Numbered from the stretch's first letter, positions 1-11,135 are shown. The stretch: DNA of 64,000 bases from Serratia symbiotica (GCA_900016775.1 LN890288.1:62001-126000); one strand, 5' to 3'. Numbers and translations: made by a program. The notes: generated by a model from the letters alone, not told the origin.

Positions 1-583
1 AAGAAGAAATACAATTAGTACACCAATGTACTGGTTTAATACCTTTAAATATATTACCATTATTAATGATTTTTCCTAAAGTTCTAACAGTATTAGCTTC
101 AATTTTAAAATCCATAGTTAAATATGGATTTTTCCAATCACCAAATATACCGAGACGAATAAGATCTTTTTTTTGTATTTCTATTTGTTTATTAGCATAT
201 TCACGACATTTTTTTCGGAAATCAGAAGTACTTAATTTTTTACCTGGTATACCATATAATTTTTCAATTTTTAATTCAATTGGTAATCCATGACAATCCC
301 ATCCTGGGATATATGGTGAATCAAACCCAGATAATCCTTTTGATTTAATAATAATATCTTTAAGAATTTTATTGACAGAATGTCCAATATGAATGTTTCC
401 ATTAGCATATGGTGGTCCATCATGTAAAATAAATAATTTTTTACCTTTTTTAGCAGTACGTATTAAATTATATAAATCTTCTTTATACCAACGTTCAAGA
501 ATAATAGGTTCACATATTGTTAAATTAGCACGCATAGGAAATTTTGTTTCCGGTAAGTTTAAGGTATCTTTATAATTATTCAT
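1..583 (-). CDS. ileS: Isoleucyl-tRNA synthetase, N-terminal part (cut by window edge)
   Basis: Class I aminoacyl-tRNA synthetase that charges tRNA-Ile in the cytoplasm. The reading frame is open from an ATG at 583 to the left edge, about 194 codons. The product opens like E. coli IleS ([18 protein letters not shown]) and contains the HIGH-type ATP-binding motif [12 protein letters not shown] near residues 58-68. The last visible residues resemble the NGHLHKGAKPVHWC segment of the family. The gene lies downstream of ribF on the same strand with a 207-bp spacer, the ribF-ileS order known from enterics. There is no strong Shine-Dalgarno; an AAAGAA-like stretch lies about 24 bases upstream. Identity is clear; the catalytic KMSKS half is outside the window. 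Confidence 0.95.
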   Translation of the reverse strand, partial: MNNYKDTLNLPETKFPMRANLTICEPIILERWYKEDLYNLIRTAKKGKKLFILHDGPPYANGNIHIGHSVNKILKDIIIKSKGLSGFDSPYIPGWDCHGLPIELKIEKLYGIPGKKLSTSDFRKKCREYANKQIEIQKKDLIRLGIFGDWKNPYLTMDFKIEANTVRTLGKIINNGNIFKGIKPVHWCTNCISS

Positions 584-790
584 AATATTTTATTTTCGCT
601 TTTAGTTCTTTACCGGTAGTATTTAAATATATATTATATAAATTATTTATATATTTATTTTTTTAAATTTTATTTATGAATAAATTATTTATAAATAATA
701 TTTTAATAAATATATTTATTTTAAATAATTATTTATAATAATTTATTAAGGAAGGTATTTATATATATTTATAATTTTTTTAATATATAA

Positions 791-1729
791 TTAAAATAAT
801 GTTTTTAATTTAAAAAATTTTCTAGCTTCTATAACATCATTATTAATTTGTTGTTTTAATATATTTAATGAAGAGAAACGTTTTTCATTACGTAATTTTG
901 TTCGAAGTACTACATCAATGTAATGTCCATAAAAATCCATTTTGATATCTAATAAATATACTTCTAGTTTTTGATATGTACCAGAAATAGTAGGACATGT
1001 ACCAATATTTGCTACACCAGGTATAGGATTAGGTGTTAAACCATAAACTTCTACTGCATAAACTCCTTTGATAGGAGTTATAACGTGTTTTAATGATAAA
1101 TTAGCAGTAGGAAAATTTATTGTGCGTCCTATTTTTTTTCCATGTATTACTCGACCAGAAATACTATATGGATGACCTAGTAAATTTTCTGCTAATAATA
1201 AATCATCTTTACTTAATGCATTTCTAATTCCTGTACTACTAATACGTTGATTATTTTCATATAATGTTGATGTATTAATTACAGTAAAATTATTTTTTTT
1301 ACCAGCTTTTTTTAGAAGATTAAAATTACCTTTTCGTTTTGAACCAAAATGAAAATCATCTCCAACAATTAATAATCTAACTCCTAATTTTTTTACTAAT
1401 AATTCATCAATAAAATTTTGTGCAGTATATGAAGCAAAATATGAATTAAATTTAATACATAACAAATAATCAACTTTTGTTAAAGTTAAATATTTTATTT
1501 TATCTCGTAAACATGTTAAGCGTGCGGGTGTTTTTTTTATTTTTAATACTTCAAGTGGTTGTGGTTCAAAAAACATTACAATTATAGGTAAACCCAAACG
1601 TTTTCCCTCTTGTTTTAATTGTTGAAGTATTGCTTGATGTCCACGATGAACACCATCAAAATTACCAATAGTTAAAACACAATTATAATGATATTTTTTA
1701 ATATTATGAATTCCACGAATTAATTTCAT
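791..1729 (-). CDS. ribF: Bifunctional riboflavin kinase / FAD synthetase
   Basis: Converts riboflavin to FMN and FMN to FAD. 312 residues, the E. coli length. The N-terminal FAD-synthetase nucleotidyltransferase domain shows TIGNFDGVHRGH near residues 20-31 and the RISST segment near residue 160. The C-terminal flavokinase domain has GRTINFPTAN near residue 200. It is followed by ileS, the usual enteric pair. Retention shows that flavin cofactors are made in the symbiont from riboflavin. No clear Shine-Dalgarno precedes the ATG, as is common in this AT-biased genome. Assignment is firm. Confidence 0.96.
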   Translation of the reverse strand: MKLIRGIHNIKKYHYNCVLTIGNFDGVHRGHQAILQQLKQEGKRLGLPIIVMFFEPQPLEVLKIKKTPARLTCLRDKIKYLTLTKVDYLLCIKFNSYFASYTAQNFIDELLVKKLGVRLLIVGDDFHFGSKRKGNFNLLKKAGKKNNFTVINTSTLYENNQRISSTGIRNALSKDDLLLAENLLGHPYSISGRVIHGKKIGRTINFPTANLSLKHVITPIKGVYAVEVYGLTPNPIPGVANIGTCPTISGTYQKLEVYLLDIKMDFYGHYIDVVLRTKLRNEKRFSSLNILKQQINNDVIEARKFFKLKTLF

Positions 1730-1910
1730 AATTAAATTAGAGTATTAAAATTATTAAATAATATTTTATATATATTATTTTTAATTAATTAATTTAAAAT
1801 AAATTTAAAAAAAATAACATTAATTAATTTAAAATATATTGTATTTAATTATATTAAAATTTATTTTATTAAGATATTTATGAGTATAATAATAAAAATT
1901 TTATAAATGA

Positions 1911-1983
1911 TGCCCGGACTTGGAATCGAACCAAGGACACGAGGATCTTCAATCCTCTGCTCTTCCTACTGAGCTATCCGGGC
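1911..1983 (-). tRNA. tRNA-Phe (anticodon GAA)
   Basis: The minus strand folds into a canonical cloverleaf. The 7-bp acceptor stem starts GCCCGGA and closes with TCCGGGC, followed by discriminator A. The D-arm is AGCTCAGTAGGAAGAGC. The anticodon arm is GAGGATTGAAGATCCTC with anticodon GAA. The T-arm contains GGTTCGATTCC. The sequence is very close to E. coli tRNA-Phe. The 3' tail is not encoded as CCA: the three bases after the discriminator read TCA. A TATAAT-like element at 1999-2004 could be its -10 box, but no good -35 is visible. Confidence 0.96.
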
Positions 1984-2381
1984 AATATAATATATTAAAT
2001 TATATTAATAATAAAAAATAAATTAAAATTAAAAAATTATTTTTATATATTATTAATTTTATAATTTTTATTGATTATATTTTAATTATATTGTATATAA
2101 TATAATTTAAATATTTTTTTAATATAATAATATTAAAATAAAATAATAAATTATTAAATTATTTCTTTAAAAATATATTAAAATATATTGTATATAAAAA
2201 TATTTTTATTTTTATATAATAAATAATATTTTAATATTTATATTAAAATTAATATTTATTATATAAAAAATTATATAATATTTTTTACAAAAATAATATT
2301 AATTTATAAAAATAATTATTTAATTATAAATTTTTTTATTAAAAATATATTTTTTATAAATATATTAATTAATTATATATT
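1984..2381. other. AT-rich spacer, tRNA-Phe to pcnB relic
   Basis: About 400 bases of nearly pure A/T between the divergently oriented tRNA-Phe and pcnB. It contains an imperfect AT hairpin around 2207-2272 (17-bp outer arms). I see no gene or RNA here. Confidence 0.6.
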
Positions 2382-2447
2382 ATTTTGACTCGAGTAGCTA
2401 ATTTTTATTGTAATAAATTTATTTTTAATAATTATTTTTATTGTTGA
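2382..2447 (+). pseudogene. pcnB: Relic of the ancestral pcnB 5' end
   Basis: Reading from an ATT at 2382 gives (M)LTRVANFYCNKF and then a TGA stop at 2445. This matches the first residues of E. coli PcnB (MFTRVANFCRKV), a gene reported to start at a rare AUU codon, and the ATT is in the equivalent place. The rest of the leader segment is replaced by A/T, is interrupted by the stop, and lies 155 bases from the present ATG at 2537, so it is out of frame with it. I read it as the decayed former start of pcnB, now untranslated or encoding a short aborted peptide. The island stands out as GC-containing (CGAGTAGCTAA) in a pure A/T spacer. Confidence 0.65.
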
Positions 2448-2536
2448 TAATATTTTATAATTAAATATTCAATCTTATAAAATATGTTAAAAATATATGT
2501 ATATTACTAATTTTAGTTATACAAGGAATTGGGTCT

Positions 2537-3811
2537 ATGACTATTATATCACATGAAAATCATTTAATTTCGCATAAGGATATTAGTAAAAATGCATTAA
2601 AGGTTTTATATCGATTAAATAAATCAGGTTATGAATCTTATCTTGTTGGTGGAGGTGTTCGTGATTTGTTATTAGGAAAAAAACCAAAAGATTTTGATAT
2701 CACTACTAATGCTACACCAGAACAAGTGCGTAAATTATTTAAAAATTGTCGTCTTATTGGACGACGTTTTCGTTTAGCGCATGTGATTTGTGGTCAAGAA
2801 ATTATTGAAGTTGCTACTTTTCGTGGTTCTCATCAACAACTTAATAAATATAATAAACATTCTTTTTATAAAACACAAAATGGTATGTTATTACGTGATA
2901 ATATTTTTGGGTCTATTGAAGAAGATGCAAAACGTCGTGATTTTACTATTAATAGTCTTTATTACGGTGTTAAAGATTTTATGTTACGTGATTATTTTAA
3001 TGGTTTGCATGATTTAAAACATGGTGTAATTCGTTTGATTGGAGATCCAGAAACACGTTATCGTGAAGATCCAGTACGTATGTTACGTGCTATACGTTTT
3101 TCTGGTAAATTAGGTATGGTTATTAGTAATGAAACAGCTAAATTAATTCCATTTTTAGCTCCCTTATTACATAAAATTCCACCTACTCGTTTATTTGAAG
3201 AATCTTTAAAATTGTTATTAACAGGTTATAGTTATCCTACGTATATTAGTTTATGTAAGTATCAATTATTTAAATTATTATTTCCAATCATTGCACGTGA
3301 TTTTACTTCAAATTGTTCTACATTAATTAAATGTACTTTAACAGAAATATTAAAATATATTGATTATCGTTTTCAAAATGGTAAACATGTTCATCCAGCT
3401 TTTTTATTTGCTGCAATATTATGGTATCCTTTATTAAAATATGCACAAAGATTAATACAAAAAAATAAATTAGGATATTATGATGCATTTTTATTAGGAA
3501 TTAATTATATATTAAATGAACAATGTCGTTCTTTAGCTATTCCTAAACGTATCATTACATTAATACGTGATATTTGGCAATTACAGTTAAGATTAAATTC
3601 TCGTAAAGGACAAAGAGCATATAAATTAATGGAAAATCCAAAGTTTAATAGTGCTTATGATTTTTTAATATTTCGTGCTTCTATAGAAAGAAATCAGGAA
3701 ATTTTTAATTTAGTTGAATGGTGGAAAGAATTTCAGTTAGCTACTTCTATACGCCAAAAAAATATGTTAATAACTCTTTATGATAATAAATTGTGTTTAA
3801 GTTATATATAA
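2537..3811 (+). CDS. pcnB: Poly(A) polymerase I
   Basis: Adds poly(A) tails to RNA 3' ends, marking them for decay. 424 residues. The nucleotidyltransferase head has [12 protein letters not shown] and the catalytic-type [15 protein letters not shown] near residues 36-68, then the [11 protein letters not shown] and [13 protein letters not shown] segments typical of PcnB rather than the shorter Cca. The arginine-rich C-terminal tail of the E. coli enzyme is absent; the protein ends soon after WWKEFQ. The N-terminus is also about 28 residues shorter than the E. coli form. The ATG at 2537 is preceded by AAGGA at a suitable distance, which supports this start. It aligns with E. coli from VTVIPREQHAIS onward. 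Confidence 0.95.
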   Translation: MTIISHENHLISHKDISKNALKVLYRLNKSGYESYLVGGGVRDLLLGKKPKDFDITTNATPEQVRKLFKNCRLIGRRFRLAHVICGQEIIEVATFRGSHQQLNKYNKHSFYKTQNGMLLRDNIFGSIEEDAKRRDFTINSLYYGVKDFMLRDYFNGLHDLKHGVIRLIGDPETRYREDPVRMLRAIRFSGKLGMVISNETAKLIPFLAPLLHKIPPTRLFEESLKLLLTGYSYPTYISLCKYQLFKLLFPIIARDFTSNCSTLIKCTLTEILKYIDYRFQNGKHVHPAFLFAAILWYPLLKYAQRLIQKNKLGYYDAFLLGINYILNEQCRSLAIPKRIITLIRDIWQLQLRLNSRKGQRAYKLMENPKFNSAYDFLIFRASIERNQEIFNLVEWWKEFQLATSIRQKNMLITLYDNKLCLSYI

Positions 3812-4281
3812 AATAAATATATAATATTTATATTTATATTATAATTTATTTTACATATTATATTTTATATATATTTTAAAAAATAAATATTTATTTTTTT
3901 AAAATATATAAATATATAATTAATTATATTATTTATATCAGAATAAAATTTTATATAATTTTATTAATTTTATAAATATTTACTTTATTTAAATAATATA
4001 AATTTAATTTGATATATTAAAATTATTTTTATTTTTAATAATAATTATTTAAATATAAAATAAAAATAATTTATTTTGATTTAAATTAAATTTAATGATT
4101 TTAATAAATTTTATATTTATTTTTTTTAAATTAATATTTTACATAATTTAGTATTAATAATTATATATTAAAAATATTAATTTCTATTTCATGAATTAAT
4201 ATGTTTAATTTTAAATAATATATGTTAATTTTTAATTATTTTATTATTATATAATTTTAATTGTATAGTTTAAATATATTT
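3812..4281. other. AT-rich spacer, pcnB to lpxK (convergent)
   Basis: 470 bases of A/T-only DNA between two convergent genes. Apart from the hairpin at 3868-3910, nothing recognisable is seen. Confidence 0.6.
3868..3910 (+). terminator. Candidate pcnB terminator hairpin
   Basis: Inverted repeat of about 20 bp per arm with one bulged base and a 2-nt turn, 57 bases after the pcnB stop. It is made only of A/T, so it is weaker evidence than the GC-containing terminators elsewhere. Confidence 0.4.
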
Positions 4282-5277
4282 TTAATTTATATTATGTTTA
4301 TTAATTAATAATTTTATAATTCTTGTTAATATTTTTTTTGTATCTTTTGATGAAAATGTTGCATAAATGGGTAAATACCACCAATTATGTTGAGCAAAAT
4401 TACGACATTTTACTGCATCTTTTTCTGTCATTAATAATATCTGTTCTTTTTTTGTTAAAATAGATAACATTTTATATTTATATTTTTTATGATCTTGAAA
4501 AACTATTTTTTTTTGAATATTTACTTTTAATTTTTTTAATAATAAAAAAAAATTTTTTGGATTTCCTATACCAGCCATAGCTATTACATTATTTAATTTA
4601 GATACTATACATCGTTTATTACTTAATAAATGTACTGCTTCTTTTGCATTTATATACATGGTAATTTCACCAGTTTGTGCTATACCACCATTATTAATAC
4701 ATATATCTACATTATTTAAACGTTTTATAGATTCACGTAATGGACCAGCTGGTAATAACCATCCATTACCAAAACGTCGTGAACCGTCAATTATTACTAA
4801 TTCAAAATCACGTTGTAATGCATAATGTTGTAAACCATCATCAGTAATAATTAAATCTAATGGATATGTTTTTAATAATAATTTAATTGCATCAGATCTT
4901 TTAGGTGAGATTGCTACTGGTACATGAGTACGTTGATAAATCAAAAGCGGTTCGTCTCCTGTTTCATGAGGATGACTATATTTATGTACAAGTAATGGAT
5001 AATTTTTAGATTTTCCACCATAACCACGTGATACTATACCTATTTTATATCCTCTTTTTTTTAATTGTTTAACTAACCAAATTACCATAGGTGTTTTACC
5101 ATTTCCACCAACAGTAATATTACCTACTATAATTACAGGAATTGGTGAACGCCAACTTTTACATAATCCTGAAAAATAACTAAATCGAATTAATATATTA
5201 ATTAATCCATATAAAAAAGATAAAGGAAGTAGTATTATATTTAATAATGAATTATTTGACCAAATAAATTTAATCAT
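4282..5277 (-). CDS. lpxK: Tetraacyldisaccharide 4'-kinase
   Basis: Phosphorylates the tetraacyldisaccharide 1-phosphate intermediate to give lipid IVA, a late step of lipid A synthesis at the inner membrane. 331 residues (E. coli 328). There is an N-terminal hydrophobic anchor around residues 10-35, then the P-loop [13 protein letters not shown] at about residues 51-63 and the ITDDGLQHY motif. The start ATG overlaps the msbA stop by four bases (ATGA), so the two are translationally coupled as in enterics. With kdsA and msbA in the window, it shows that an LPS-type outer membrane is retained. Confidence 0.96.
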   Translation of the reverse strand: MIKFIWSNNSLLNIILLPLSFLYGLINILIRFSYFSGLCKSWRSPIPVIIVGNITVGGNGKTPMVIWLVKQLKKRGYKIGIVSRGYGGKSKNYPLLVHKYSHPHETGDEPLLIYQRTHVPVAISPKRSDAIKLLLKTYPLDLIITDDGLQHYALQRDFELVIIDGSRRFGNGWLLPAGPLRESIKRLNNVDICINNGGIAQTGEITMYINAKEAVHLLSNKRCIVSKLNNVIAMAGIGNPKNFFLLLKKLKVNIQKKIVFQDHKKYKYKMLSILTKKEQILLMTEKDAVKCRNFAQHNWWYLPIYATFSSKDTKKILTRIIKLLINKHNIN

Positions 5278-7028
5278 TTTTGATTAAATTGTAAACGATA
5301 TAATTGTGCATAAACACCTTGTTCTACTAATAATGAAATATGTTGACCACGTTCAATAATACGACCTTCTTCTACTACTAAAATTTCATCTGCTTTTTTA
5401 ATTGTTGAAAGTCGGTGAGCAATAATTAATGATGTTCTATTTTTTTGTAATGTATCTAATGCTGCTTGAATAGCATCTTCAGATTCAGTATCTAATGATG
5501 AAGTCGCTTCATCTAAAATTAAAATTGGACAATTTCTTAATAATGCACGAGCAATAGCAATTCGTTGACGTTGACCACCAGATAATGTTACACCATTTTC
5601 TCCAATTATTGTATCTAAACCATGTTCCATATTATTAATAAAATTCATAGCATAAGCCATATGTGCAGCTTTTTCAATTTCTTTTCTACAATAATGTGTT
5701 TCATCATATGCATAAGCTATATTATTAGCAATAGTATCATTAAATAAATGAACATTTTGTGAAACTAATGCAATTTGATTACGTAAAAAAGATAATTTAT
5801 ATTCACGTATATCATATCCATCAATTAATATTTTTCCTTTTTGAATATCATAAAAACGAGTTAATAAATTAACGATAGTAGATTTTCCTGATCCAGATCG
5901 ACCTACTAATGCTATAGTTTTACCTGTTGAAATGTTTAAATTAATATTACATAAAATAGGATTTTTTTTGTTTGGATAATAAAAAGTTACATTACGAAAT
6001 TCAATGTTACCTTTTATATATTTCGTTTTAAGAGTACCTGTATCTTTTTCTTGTTGCATATCTAAAATTGAAAATAAAGTTTGACAAGCAGACATACCAC
6101 GTTGAAATTGAGAATTGACATTAGTAAGTGATTTTAATGGACGCATTAAAGCAATCATTGAAGAAAATATTACAGTAATAGTACCAGCAGTTAATGTTTT
6201 CATAACACTAGGAAAACTAGCAGCATATAATACAAAAGCTAAAGCTAAAGAGGCAATTAATTGAATAATAGGATCTGAAATAGAGGAAGCAGATATTAAT
6301 TTCATAGTATGTTGTCTCATACGATTACTAATTGAATTAAAACGATCAGTTTCGATTTGTTGTCCACCAAAAATTAATACTTCTTTATGACCCTTTAACA
6401 TTTGTTCAGCACTAGTTGTTACTTGTCCCATAGTATTTTGCATATTTTTACTAATTTTTCTAAATCGTTTAGATACAATTTGAATTGCAATAGAAATAAT
6501 AGGTGCTAATATAATTAAAATTATAGAAATTTGCCAACTATAATAAAACATCATACAAAATAATGCAATAATAGATGCACTTTCACGTACAATTGTTACT
6601 AATGCACTTGAAGCAGATGATGCAACTTGTTCTGAATCATAAGTAATACGTGATAATAACGTTCCAGTTGATTGTTGATCAAAAAAAGAAACTGACATTC
6701 CCATCATATGACTAAATAATAGACGTCGTAAATGCATAACTATCATACCAGAAACCCAGGCAATACAATAACTAAAAATAAAACTAGTTATTCCCCGGAT
6801 TATCATTAATCCAATAATTACTATTGGCATCCATTGTAGAATATTTTTTTTTGTTTTACCAAAACCATCATCTAATAATGGTTGAAGTAAAGATAGCATA
6901 CATACATCACTTGTTGCGTTAAGAATTAATGCAATACTTGCTATAATTAAACCAATACGAAAAGGTGTAATCATTGGCCAAAGACGACAAAAAGTTTTCC
7001 AAGCAGAGAGATTGTTATTATTTATCAT
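5274..7028 (-). CDS. msbA: Lipid A / lipid flippase MsbA (ABC transporter)
   Basis: Flips lipid A-core from the inner to the outer leaflet of the cytoplasmic membrane. 584 residues (E. coli 582). A six-helix ABC transmembrane domain spans roughly residues 20-310. The nucleotide-binding domain carries Walker [10 protein letters not shown] near residue 380, signature LSGGQRQR, Walker [13 protein letters not shown] and the switch-histidine segment IIAHRLSTI. First gene of the msbA-lpxK pair. In E. coli the gene follows the ihfB region; here yggT, folD and thyA lie in between. A 9-bp inverted repeat flanks its leader (7034-7100). Confidence 0.96.
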   Translation of the reverse strand: MINNNNLSAWKTFCRLWPMITPFRIGLIIASIALILNATSDVCMLSLLQPLLDDGFGKTKKNILQWMPIVIIGLMIIRGITSFIFSYCIAWVSGMIVMHLRRLLFSHMMGMSVSFFDQQSTGTLLSRITYDSEQVASSASSALVTIVRESASIIALFCMMFYYSWQISIILIILAPIISIAIQIVSKRFRKISKNMQNTMGQVTTSAEQMLKGHKEVLIFGGQQIETDRFNSISNRMRQHTMKLISASSISDPIIQLIASLALAFVLYAASFPSVMKTLTAGTITVIFSSMIALMRPLKSLTNVNSQFQRGMSACQTLFSILDMQQEKDTGTLKTKYIKGNIEFRNVTFYYPNKKNPILCNINLNISTGKTIALVGRSGSGKSTIVNLLTRFYDIQKGKILIDGYDIREYKLSFLRNQIALVSQNVHLFNDTIANNIAYAYDETHYCRKEIEKAAHMAYAMNFINNMEHGLDTIIGENGVTLSGGQRQRIAIARALLRNCPILILDEATSSLDTESEDAIQAALDTLQKNRTSLIIAHRLSTIKKADEILVVEEGRIIERGQHISLLVEQGVYAQLYRLQFNQK

Positions 7029-7479
7029 GCAAATACCAGAATTAAAAGAGGCAGTAATTTATTTTATTTATTATTAATCTCTATGAAAAATTTCTGGTAT
7101 GATTTAAAACAATATATTTATAAAATTTTAAATTTATTAATAATAATTAAAAATAAATTTTTAATTTATATAATAAATAATATTAATAAGATTTAATATG
7201 AATTATAATATAAAATATTGTATTTTTTTTTTTAAAATATTTTATATATTTATTTAAAATATTAAATTTATTAATTTTGTTAATAAAATTAATAAAAAAT
7301 AAAAAAAATGTAATAAAAATATATAAATTTTATTTTTATAAAATTAATTTAATAATTTATCATAAATTAATAATTATAAAACAATATTTATTATATATAT
7401 AATTTTAATTTTTTATATTTTTATTAATTTTATTTTTAGTATAAATATATTAATTATTTTAATTAAGAAATATTAATTT
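7029..7479. other. Spacer, yggT to msbA
   Basis: 451 bases between two minus-strand genes. The part next to msbA (7029-7110) is less A/T-pure and carries ATACCAGAA and TTCTGGTAT as a 9-bp inverted repeat about 50 bases apart. The rest is A/T-only, with a 12-bp-arm hairpin near 7268-7297. No gene seen. Confidence 0.55.
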
Positions 7480-8034
7480 TTATAATAAAAACCAGATTTC
7501 TCCACATAGATCGATACCTAAATAATTTATTAAATATAAAGTAAGAATTATTATCATTCCAGTAAAATCTATACCATTTATCATTGGTATAATACGACGA
7601 ATCGGTTCCATTAAAGGTTCAGTTAATTGATATATAATATAATCAATTGAATTTTGTCCTTGATTCATCCAGCTCATTAATGAACGAATAATTATTACCC
7701 AAAATATTAAATAGCCAATAGATTTAATTAGTGAAATTAATCCAAATAATAAATTATATGGACTAATTGATATTATTCCACTTTGTATTAATAATAATAT
7801 TGGATATTTTATAGTCATTAATAGAAATGCTAATATAAGAGATGCACTATCAATTTGTCCAAAAGAAGGAAAAATATAATTTAATGGATTAATTATTGGT
7901 TGAGTAATTTTTACTATAAATTGTGAAAAAGAATTATAAAAATCTAAATGTGTACACTGCATCCATATACGTAATAATAATATTATTACATATAAATCAA
8001 GAATAGTTTTAACTAAAAAAGTTAATGTTAACAT
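7480..8034 (-). CDS. yggT: YggT family membrane protein
   Basis: Small integral membrane protein of the YGGT family, function not firmly established; it has been linked to osmotic or potassium homeostasis and to cell division contexts in other bacteria. 184 residues (E. coli 188). It is a tandem duplication of the YGGT unit: LRIWMQ...FSQFIVKITQPIINPL in the first half and IIRSLMSWMNQ...YQLTEPLMEPIRRIIP in the second, each followed by a hydrophobic helix. There are four or more predicted membrane segments. Its neighbours are not those of E. coli, so it has moved with a rearranged block. Confidence 0.93.
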   Translation of the reverse strand: MLTLTFLVKTILDLYVIILLLRIWMQCTHLDFYNSFSQFIVKITQPIINPLNYIFPSFGQIDSASLILAFLLMTIKYPILLLIQSGIISISPYNLLFGLISLIKSIGYLIFWVIIIRSLMSWMNQGQNSIDYIIYQLTEPLMEPIRRIIPMINGIDFTGMIIILTLYLINYLGIDLCGEIWFLL

Positions 8035-8199
8035 ATTATAATTTTTTCCTATTAAAATTATATTTTTTAAAAATTTTTTATATAAAAATTATTTTTATTT
8101 ATGAAGTTTAGTTTTTATTAGTTATTGTGTTATTATATATTTTTTATTAATTTATATAATATTAAATAGTTAATATATTATTTTATATTTTTTTATATA

Positions 8200-8248
8200 A
8201 AATTAATAAAATATTTAAATTTACTAAATTTAAATATTTTATTAATTT
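8200..8248. repeat. Perfect AT-only inverted repeat, 23-bp arms, 3-nt loop
   Basis: Arms 8200-8222 and 8226-8248 are exact reverse complements separated by ACT. The repeat is in the yggT/folD divergent spacer, where a terminator would not be expected for either gene. Confidence 0.9.
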
Positions 8249-8292
8249 ATTTAAATATTTAATAATTTTTAATTTATTTATTTTTTAAAATA

Positions 8293-8325
8293 AATGAAAA
8301 TATTTTATAATAAAATATTTTCATT
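8293..8325. repeat. Perfect inverted repeat, 15-bp arms, 3-nt loop
   Basis: Arms 8293-8307 and 8311-8325 around TAA, containing a G-C pair each side (AATGAAAATATTTTA). It has a terminator-like shape but no gene feeds into it; it may be left from a deleted gene. Confidence 0.85.
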
Positions 8326-8863
8326 AGATTATATTAAATTAATATAATTTTATATTAATTTAAGATTTTTTAAAAAAAATTATTAATATATTTAATTTTT
8401 TTTTATATTTTTATATTTAAGTTTTATTAAATATATATTAATCTGTGTAAATAGTTTTAGTAAAGGTTTAAATATTTTTTTATTAATAGAAAGTAATATA
8501 TTTCTTAATAATTAATTATATTTTTTGATATGATTTTTATATTATTTTAATGTTTTATAGATTATTTTTAATAGTATTTATAATTAATTTAAAATTTTTT
8601 ATGGATATTTATTAATACATTACTTAATATATTAAATATTATATTTTAAATTTTAAATTTTATATAATTTATTAAATTATATTATATTATTATTAATATT
8701 TTAATAAATAAAAATTATTAAAAAATATTAATAATATATTTTAATAATTATTAAATTATAAAATAAGTAATTATTATAAAATAATTTAATAAATTAATAG
8801 TTTACTATATTTTTATTAAAAATAATATTATCTTTATTTTTTTTAACAATGGATTTTTTATTA

Positions 8864-9724
8864 ATGATAGCAAAAATTATTGATGGTAAAATAATTGCGC
8901 AGCAAGTTAGAAATGAAATAGCTAAAAAAATTAAAAAACGTTTAATATTTGGTAAACGTGTTCCAGGTTTAGCAGTAATATTAATTGGAGATAACCCTGC
9001 TTCAAAAATTTATGTTATGCATAAATGTTTTGCTTGCGATGAAGTAGGTTTTTTTTCTCGTTCTTATAATTTTCCTATGAATATTAGTGAAATAAAATTA
9101 TTAACATTATTAGATCAATTAAATATTGATCCTAAAATTGATGGTATTTTAATTCAATTACCTTTACCTAGTAATATTAACAAAAATAAATTATTAGAGC
9201 GTATACATCCTAATAAAGATATTGATGGTTTTCATCCATATAATCTTGGTCGTCTTTGTCAATGTTTACCTAGATTACGTCCTTGTACTCCTCGAGGAAT
9301 TGTTACCTTACTTGATCGTTATAAAATCAATCTTTATGGTTTAAATGCAGTAATAGTTGGTGCATCTCATATTGTTGGTCGTCCTATGAGTATGGAATTA
9401 TTATTAGCTGGTTGTACTACAACTATTACACATTCTTTTACTAAAAATTTAAAATATCATATTAAAAATGCTGATTTATTAGTAGTAGCAGTTGGTAATC
9501 CTGGTTTAATTCCAGGAAAATGGATTAAACCAGGTGCTATTGTAATAGATGTAGGTATTAATCGTTTAAAAAATGGAAAAATAGTAGGTGATGTTGATTT
9601 TAATTCTGCTATGAAAAGAGCTTCTTATATTACACCAGTACCAGGTGGTGTTGGTCCTATGACCGTTGCTACATTAATTCAAAATACTTTACAAGCTTGT
9701 GAAGTTTATAATGATATTTTATAA
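8864..9724 (+). CDS. folD: Methylenetetrahydrofolate dehydrogenase / cyclohydrolase
   Basis: Interconverts 5,10-methylene-THF and 10-formyl-THF, feeding purine, thymidylate and initiator-tRNA formylation. 286 residues from the ATG at 8864, which aligns with the E. coli start (MIAKIIDGK against MAAKIIDGK) and has a GGA about 10 bases upstream. An in-frame ATG at 8849 would add five residues and has no Shine-Dalgarno. Visible motifs are SKIYVMHK with the catalytic-type Tyr and Lys, [10 protein letters not shown], the NADP-binding [11 protein letters not shown], and the C-terminal [12 protein letters not shown]. Thymidylate synthase ThyA is encoded next, on the same strand. Confidence 0.96.
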   Translation: MIAKIIDGKIIAQQVRNEIAKKIKKRLIFGKRVPGLAVILIGDNPASKIYVMHKCFACDEVGFFSRSYNFPMNISEIKLLTLLDQLNIDPKIDGILIQLPLPSNINKNKLLERIHPNKDIDGFHPYNLGRLCQCLPRLRPCTPRGIVTLLDRYKINLYGLNAVIVGASHIVGRPMSMELLLAGCTTTITHSFTKNLKYHIKNADLLVVAVGNPGLIPGKWIKPGAIVIDVGINRLKNGKIVGDVDFNSAMKRASYITPVPGGVGPMTVATLIQNTLQACEVYNDIL

Positions 9725-10133
9725 TAATAAAGTTATAAAATATTTTTAATATAATTATAAAAATAATAAATTTATAAAACATTATAATAATATATTTAAA
9801 TATAATATAATATATATTAATTATTTTTATTTATATAATAAAATAATATTATATAATTATAATTATATAATTAAATTTTAATTTATATAATTATTTAATA
9901 ATAAATATTTTGAATATATAAAAATTTATTATTTTTATAATCAATTTTATTATATGAAAAATAAAATATTTTTATATTTTTTTATTATTTTTATATTTTA
10001 GTATAATTTAATATAATATATATTATTTTAATTTTAAAGTTTAATATAAATTATATATTTTATATTATATAAAAATATTTATATAAAAATATTTTATATT
10101 TTTATTTAAAAATAAAAATATTATAAGGTATTC
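9725..10133. other. AT-rich spacer, folD to thyA
   Basis: 409 bases of almost pure A/T. A 24-nt perfect palindrome of alternating TTATATAATTA type lies near 9853-9876, and a 12-bp-arm hairpin lies just before the thyA ribosome-binding site. No gene seen. Confidence 0.55.
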
Positions 10134-10928
10134 ATGAAACAGTATCTAGATTTAATTAAAACAATACTTAAAGATGGTATCTCTAAAACAGATCGTACTG
10201 GTATTGGTACGTTATCAATTTTTGGTTATCAAATACGTTTTAATTTACAAAAAGGTTTTCCACTTTTAACAACAAAAAAATGTCATATAAATTCTATTAT
10301 TCATGAATTATTATGGTTTTTAAATGGTGATACAAACATTACTTATTTAAAAAAAAATAATGTTACTATTTGGGATGAATGGGCTAATTCTAATGGTGAT
10401 CTTGGTCCTATTTATGGTAAACAATGGCGTGCATGGGGTACATCAGATGGTCGTAAAATTGATCAATTAAATAATGTATTAAAACAATTACAACAAGAAC
10501 CAAATTCACGACGTATTATTGTATCTGCTTGGAATGTTGGAGAATTAGATAAAATGGCATTATTCCCATGTCATGTATTTTTTCAGTTTTATGTAGCTAA
10601 AGGTAAATTATCTTGTCAATTATATCAACGTTCGTGTGATGTGTTTTTAGGTTTACCTTTTAATATTGCTAGTTATGCTTTATTAATACATATGATAGCA
10701 CAACAATGTAATTTAGAAGTAGGTGATTTTATATGGATTGGTGGTGATACTCATTTATATCATAATCATTTAGAACAAATTAAATTACAACTAACTCGTA
10801 ATCCAGGTCCATTACCAAAATTAATTATAAAACAAAAACCAATTTCTTTATTTGATTATTCTATTGAAGATATTATTATTAAAGGATATAAATCTTATCC
10901 AGCAATTAAAGCATCAGTAGCTATTTAA
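10134..10928 (+). CDS. thyA: Thymidylate synthase
   Basis: Methylates dUMP to dTMP using methylene-THF. 264 residues, identical in length to E. coli ThyA. The active-site cysteine lies in [11 protein letters not shown] near residue 146. The [17 protein letters not shown] dUMP-binding block and the [10 protein letters not shown] segment are intact, and the protein ends [16 protein letters not shown] Shine-Dalgarno lies before the ATG. Together with folD and dcd it covers dTMP supply. It ends at a bidirectional terminator shared with ihfB. Confidence 0.97.
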   Translation: MKQYLDLIKTILKDGISKTDRTGIGTLSIFGYQIRFNLQKGFPLLTTKKCHINSIIHELLWFLNGDTNITYLKKNNVTIWDEWANSNGDLGPIYGKQWRAWGTSDGRKIDQLNNVLKQLQQEPNSRRIIVSAWNVGELDKMALFPCHVFFQFYVAKGKLSCQLYQRSCDVFLGLPFNIASYALLIHMIAQQCNLEVGDFIWIGGDTHLYHNHLEQIKLQLTRNPGPLPKLIIKQKPISLFDYSIEDIIIKGYKSYPAIKASVAI

Positions 10929-11135
10929 TTATATTTATATAAATATAATAATGTTAAATTGTTAATTCAATAAATTTAAAATTTTATTTATTTATAATAT
11001 AAAATAACATTTCATATAACTTTATAATTATTATAAAATTTTTAATAATAAAATAATATATAATTTAATAAATGTTAAAGTAATAAAAATTGTTTTAATA
11101 TAAAATTTTTTATATATGAATTTAGATTTTATTAC

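Larger units (their letters stand above)
8035..8863. other. Large AT-rich spacer between divergent yggT and folD
   Basis: 829 bases, A/T-only except for a small mixed patch near 8451-8480. It holds two perfect hairpins listed separately (8200-8248 and 8293-8325). Promoters for yggT (minus) and folD (plus) must lie here, but none can be singled out in such AT-rich DNA. Confidence 0.55.

Noticed and set aside
66-575. Two plus-strand open frames opposite ileS
   Set aside because: They are antisense to a clearly recognised IleS frame and have no resemblance to proteins.
2537-3811. CCA-adding enzyme (cca)
   Set aside because: The [21 protein letters not shown] and C-terminal WWKEFQ segments and the upstream relic are those of PcnB.
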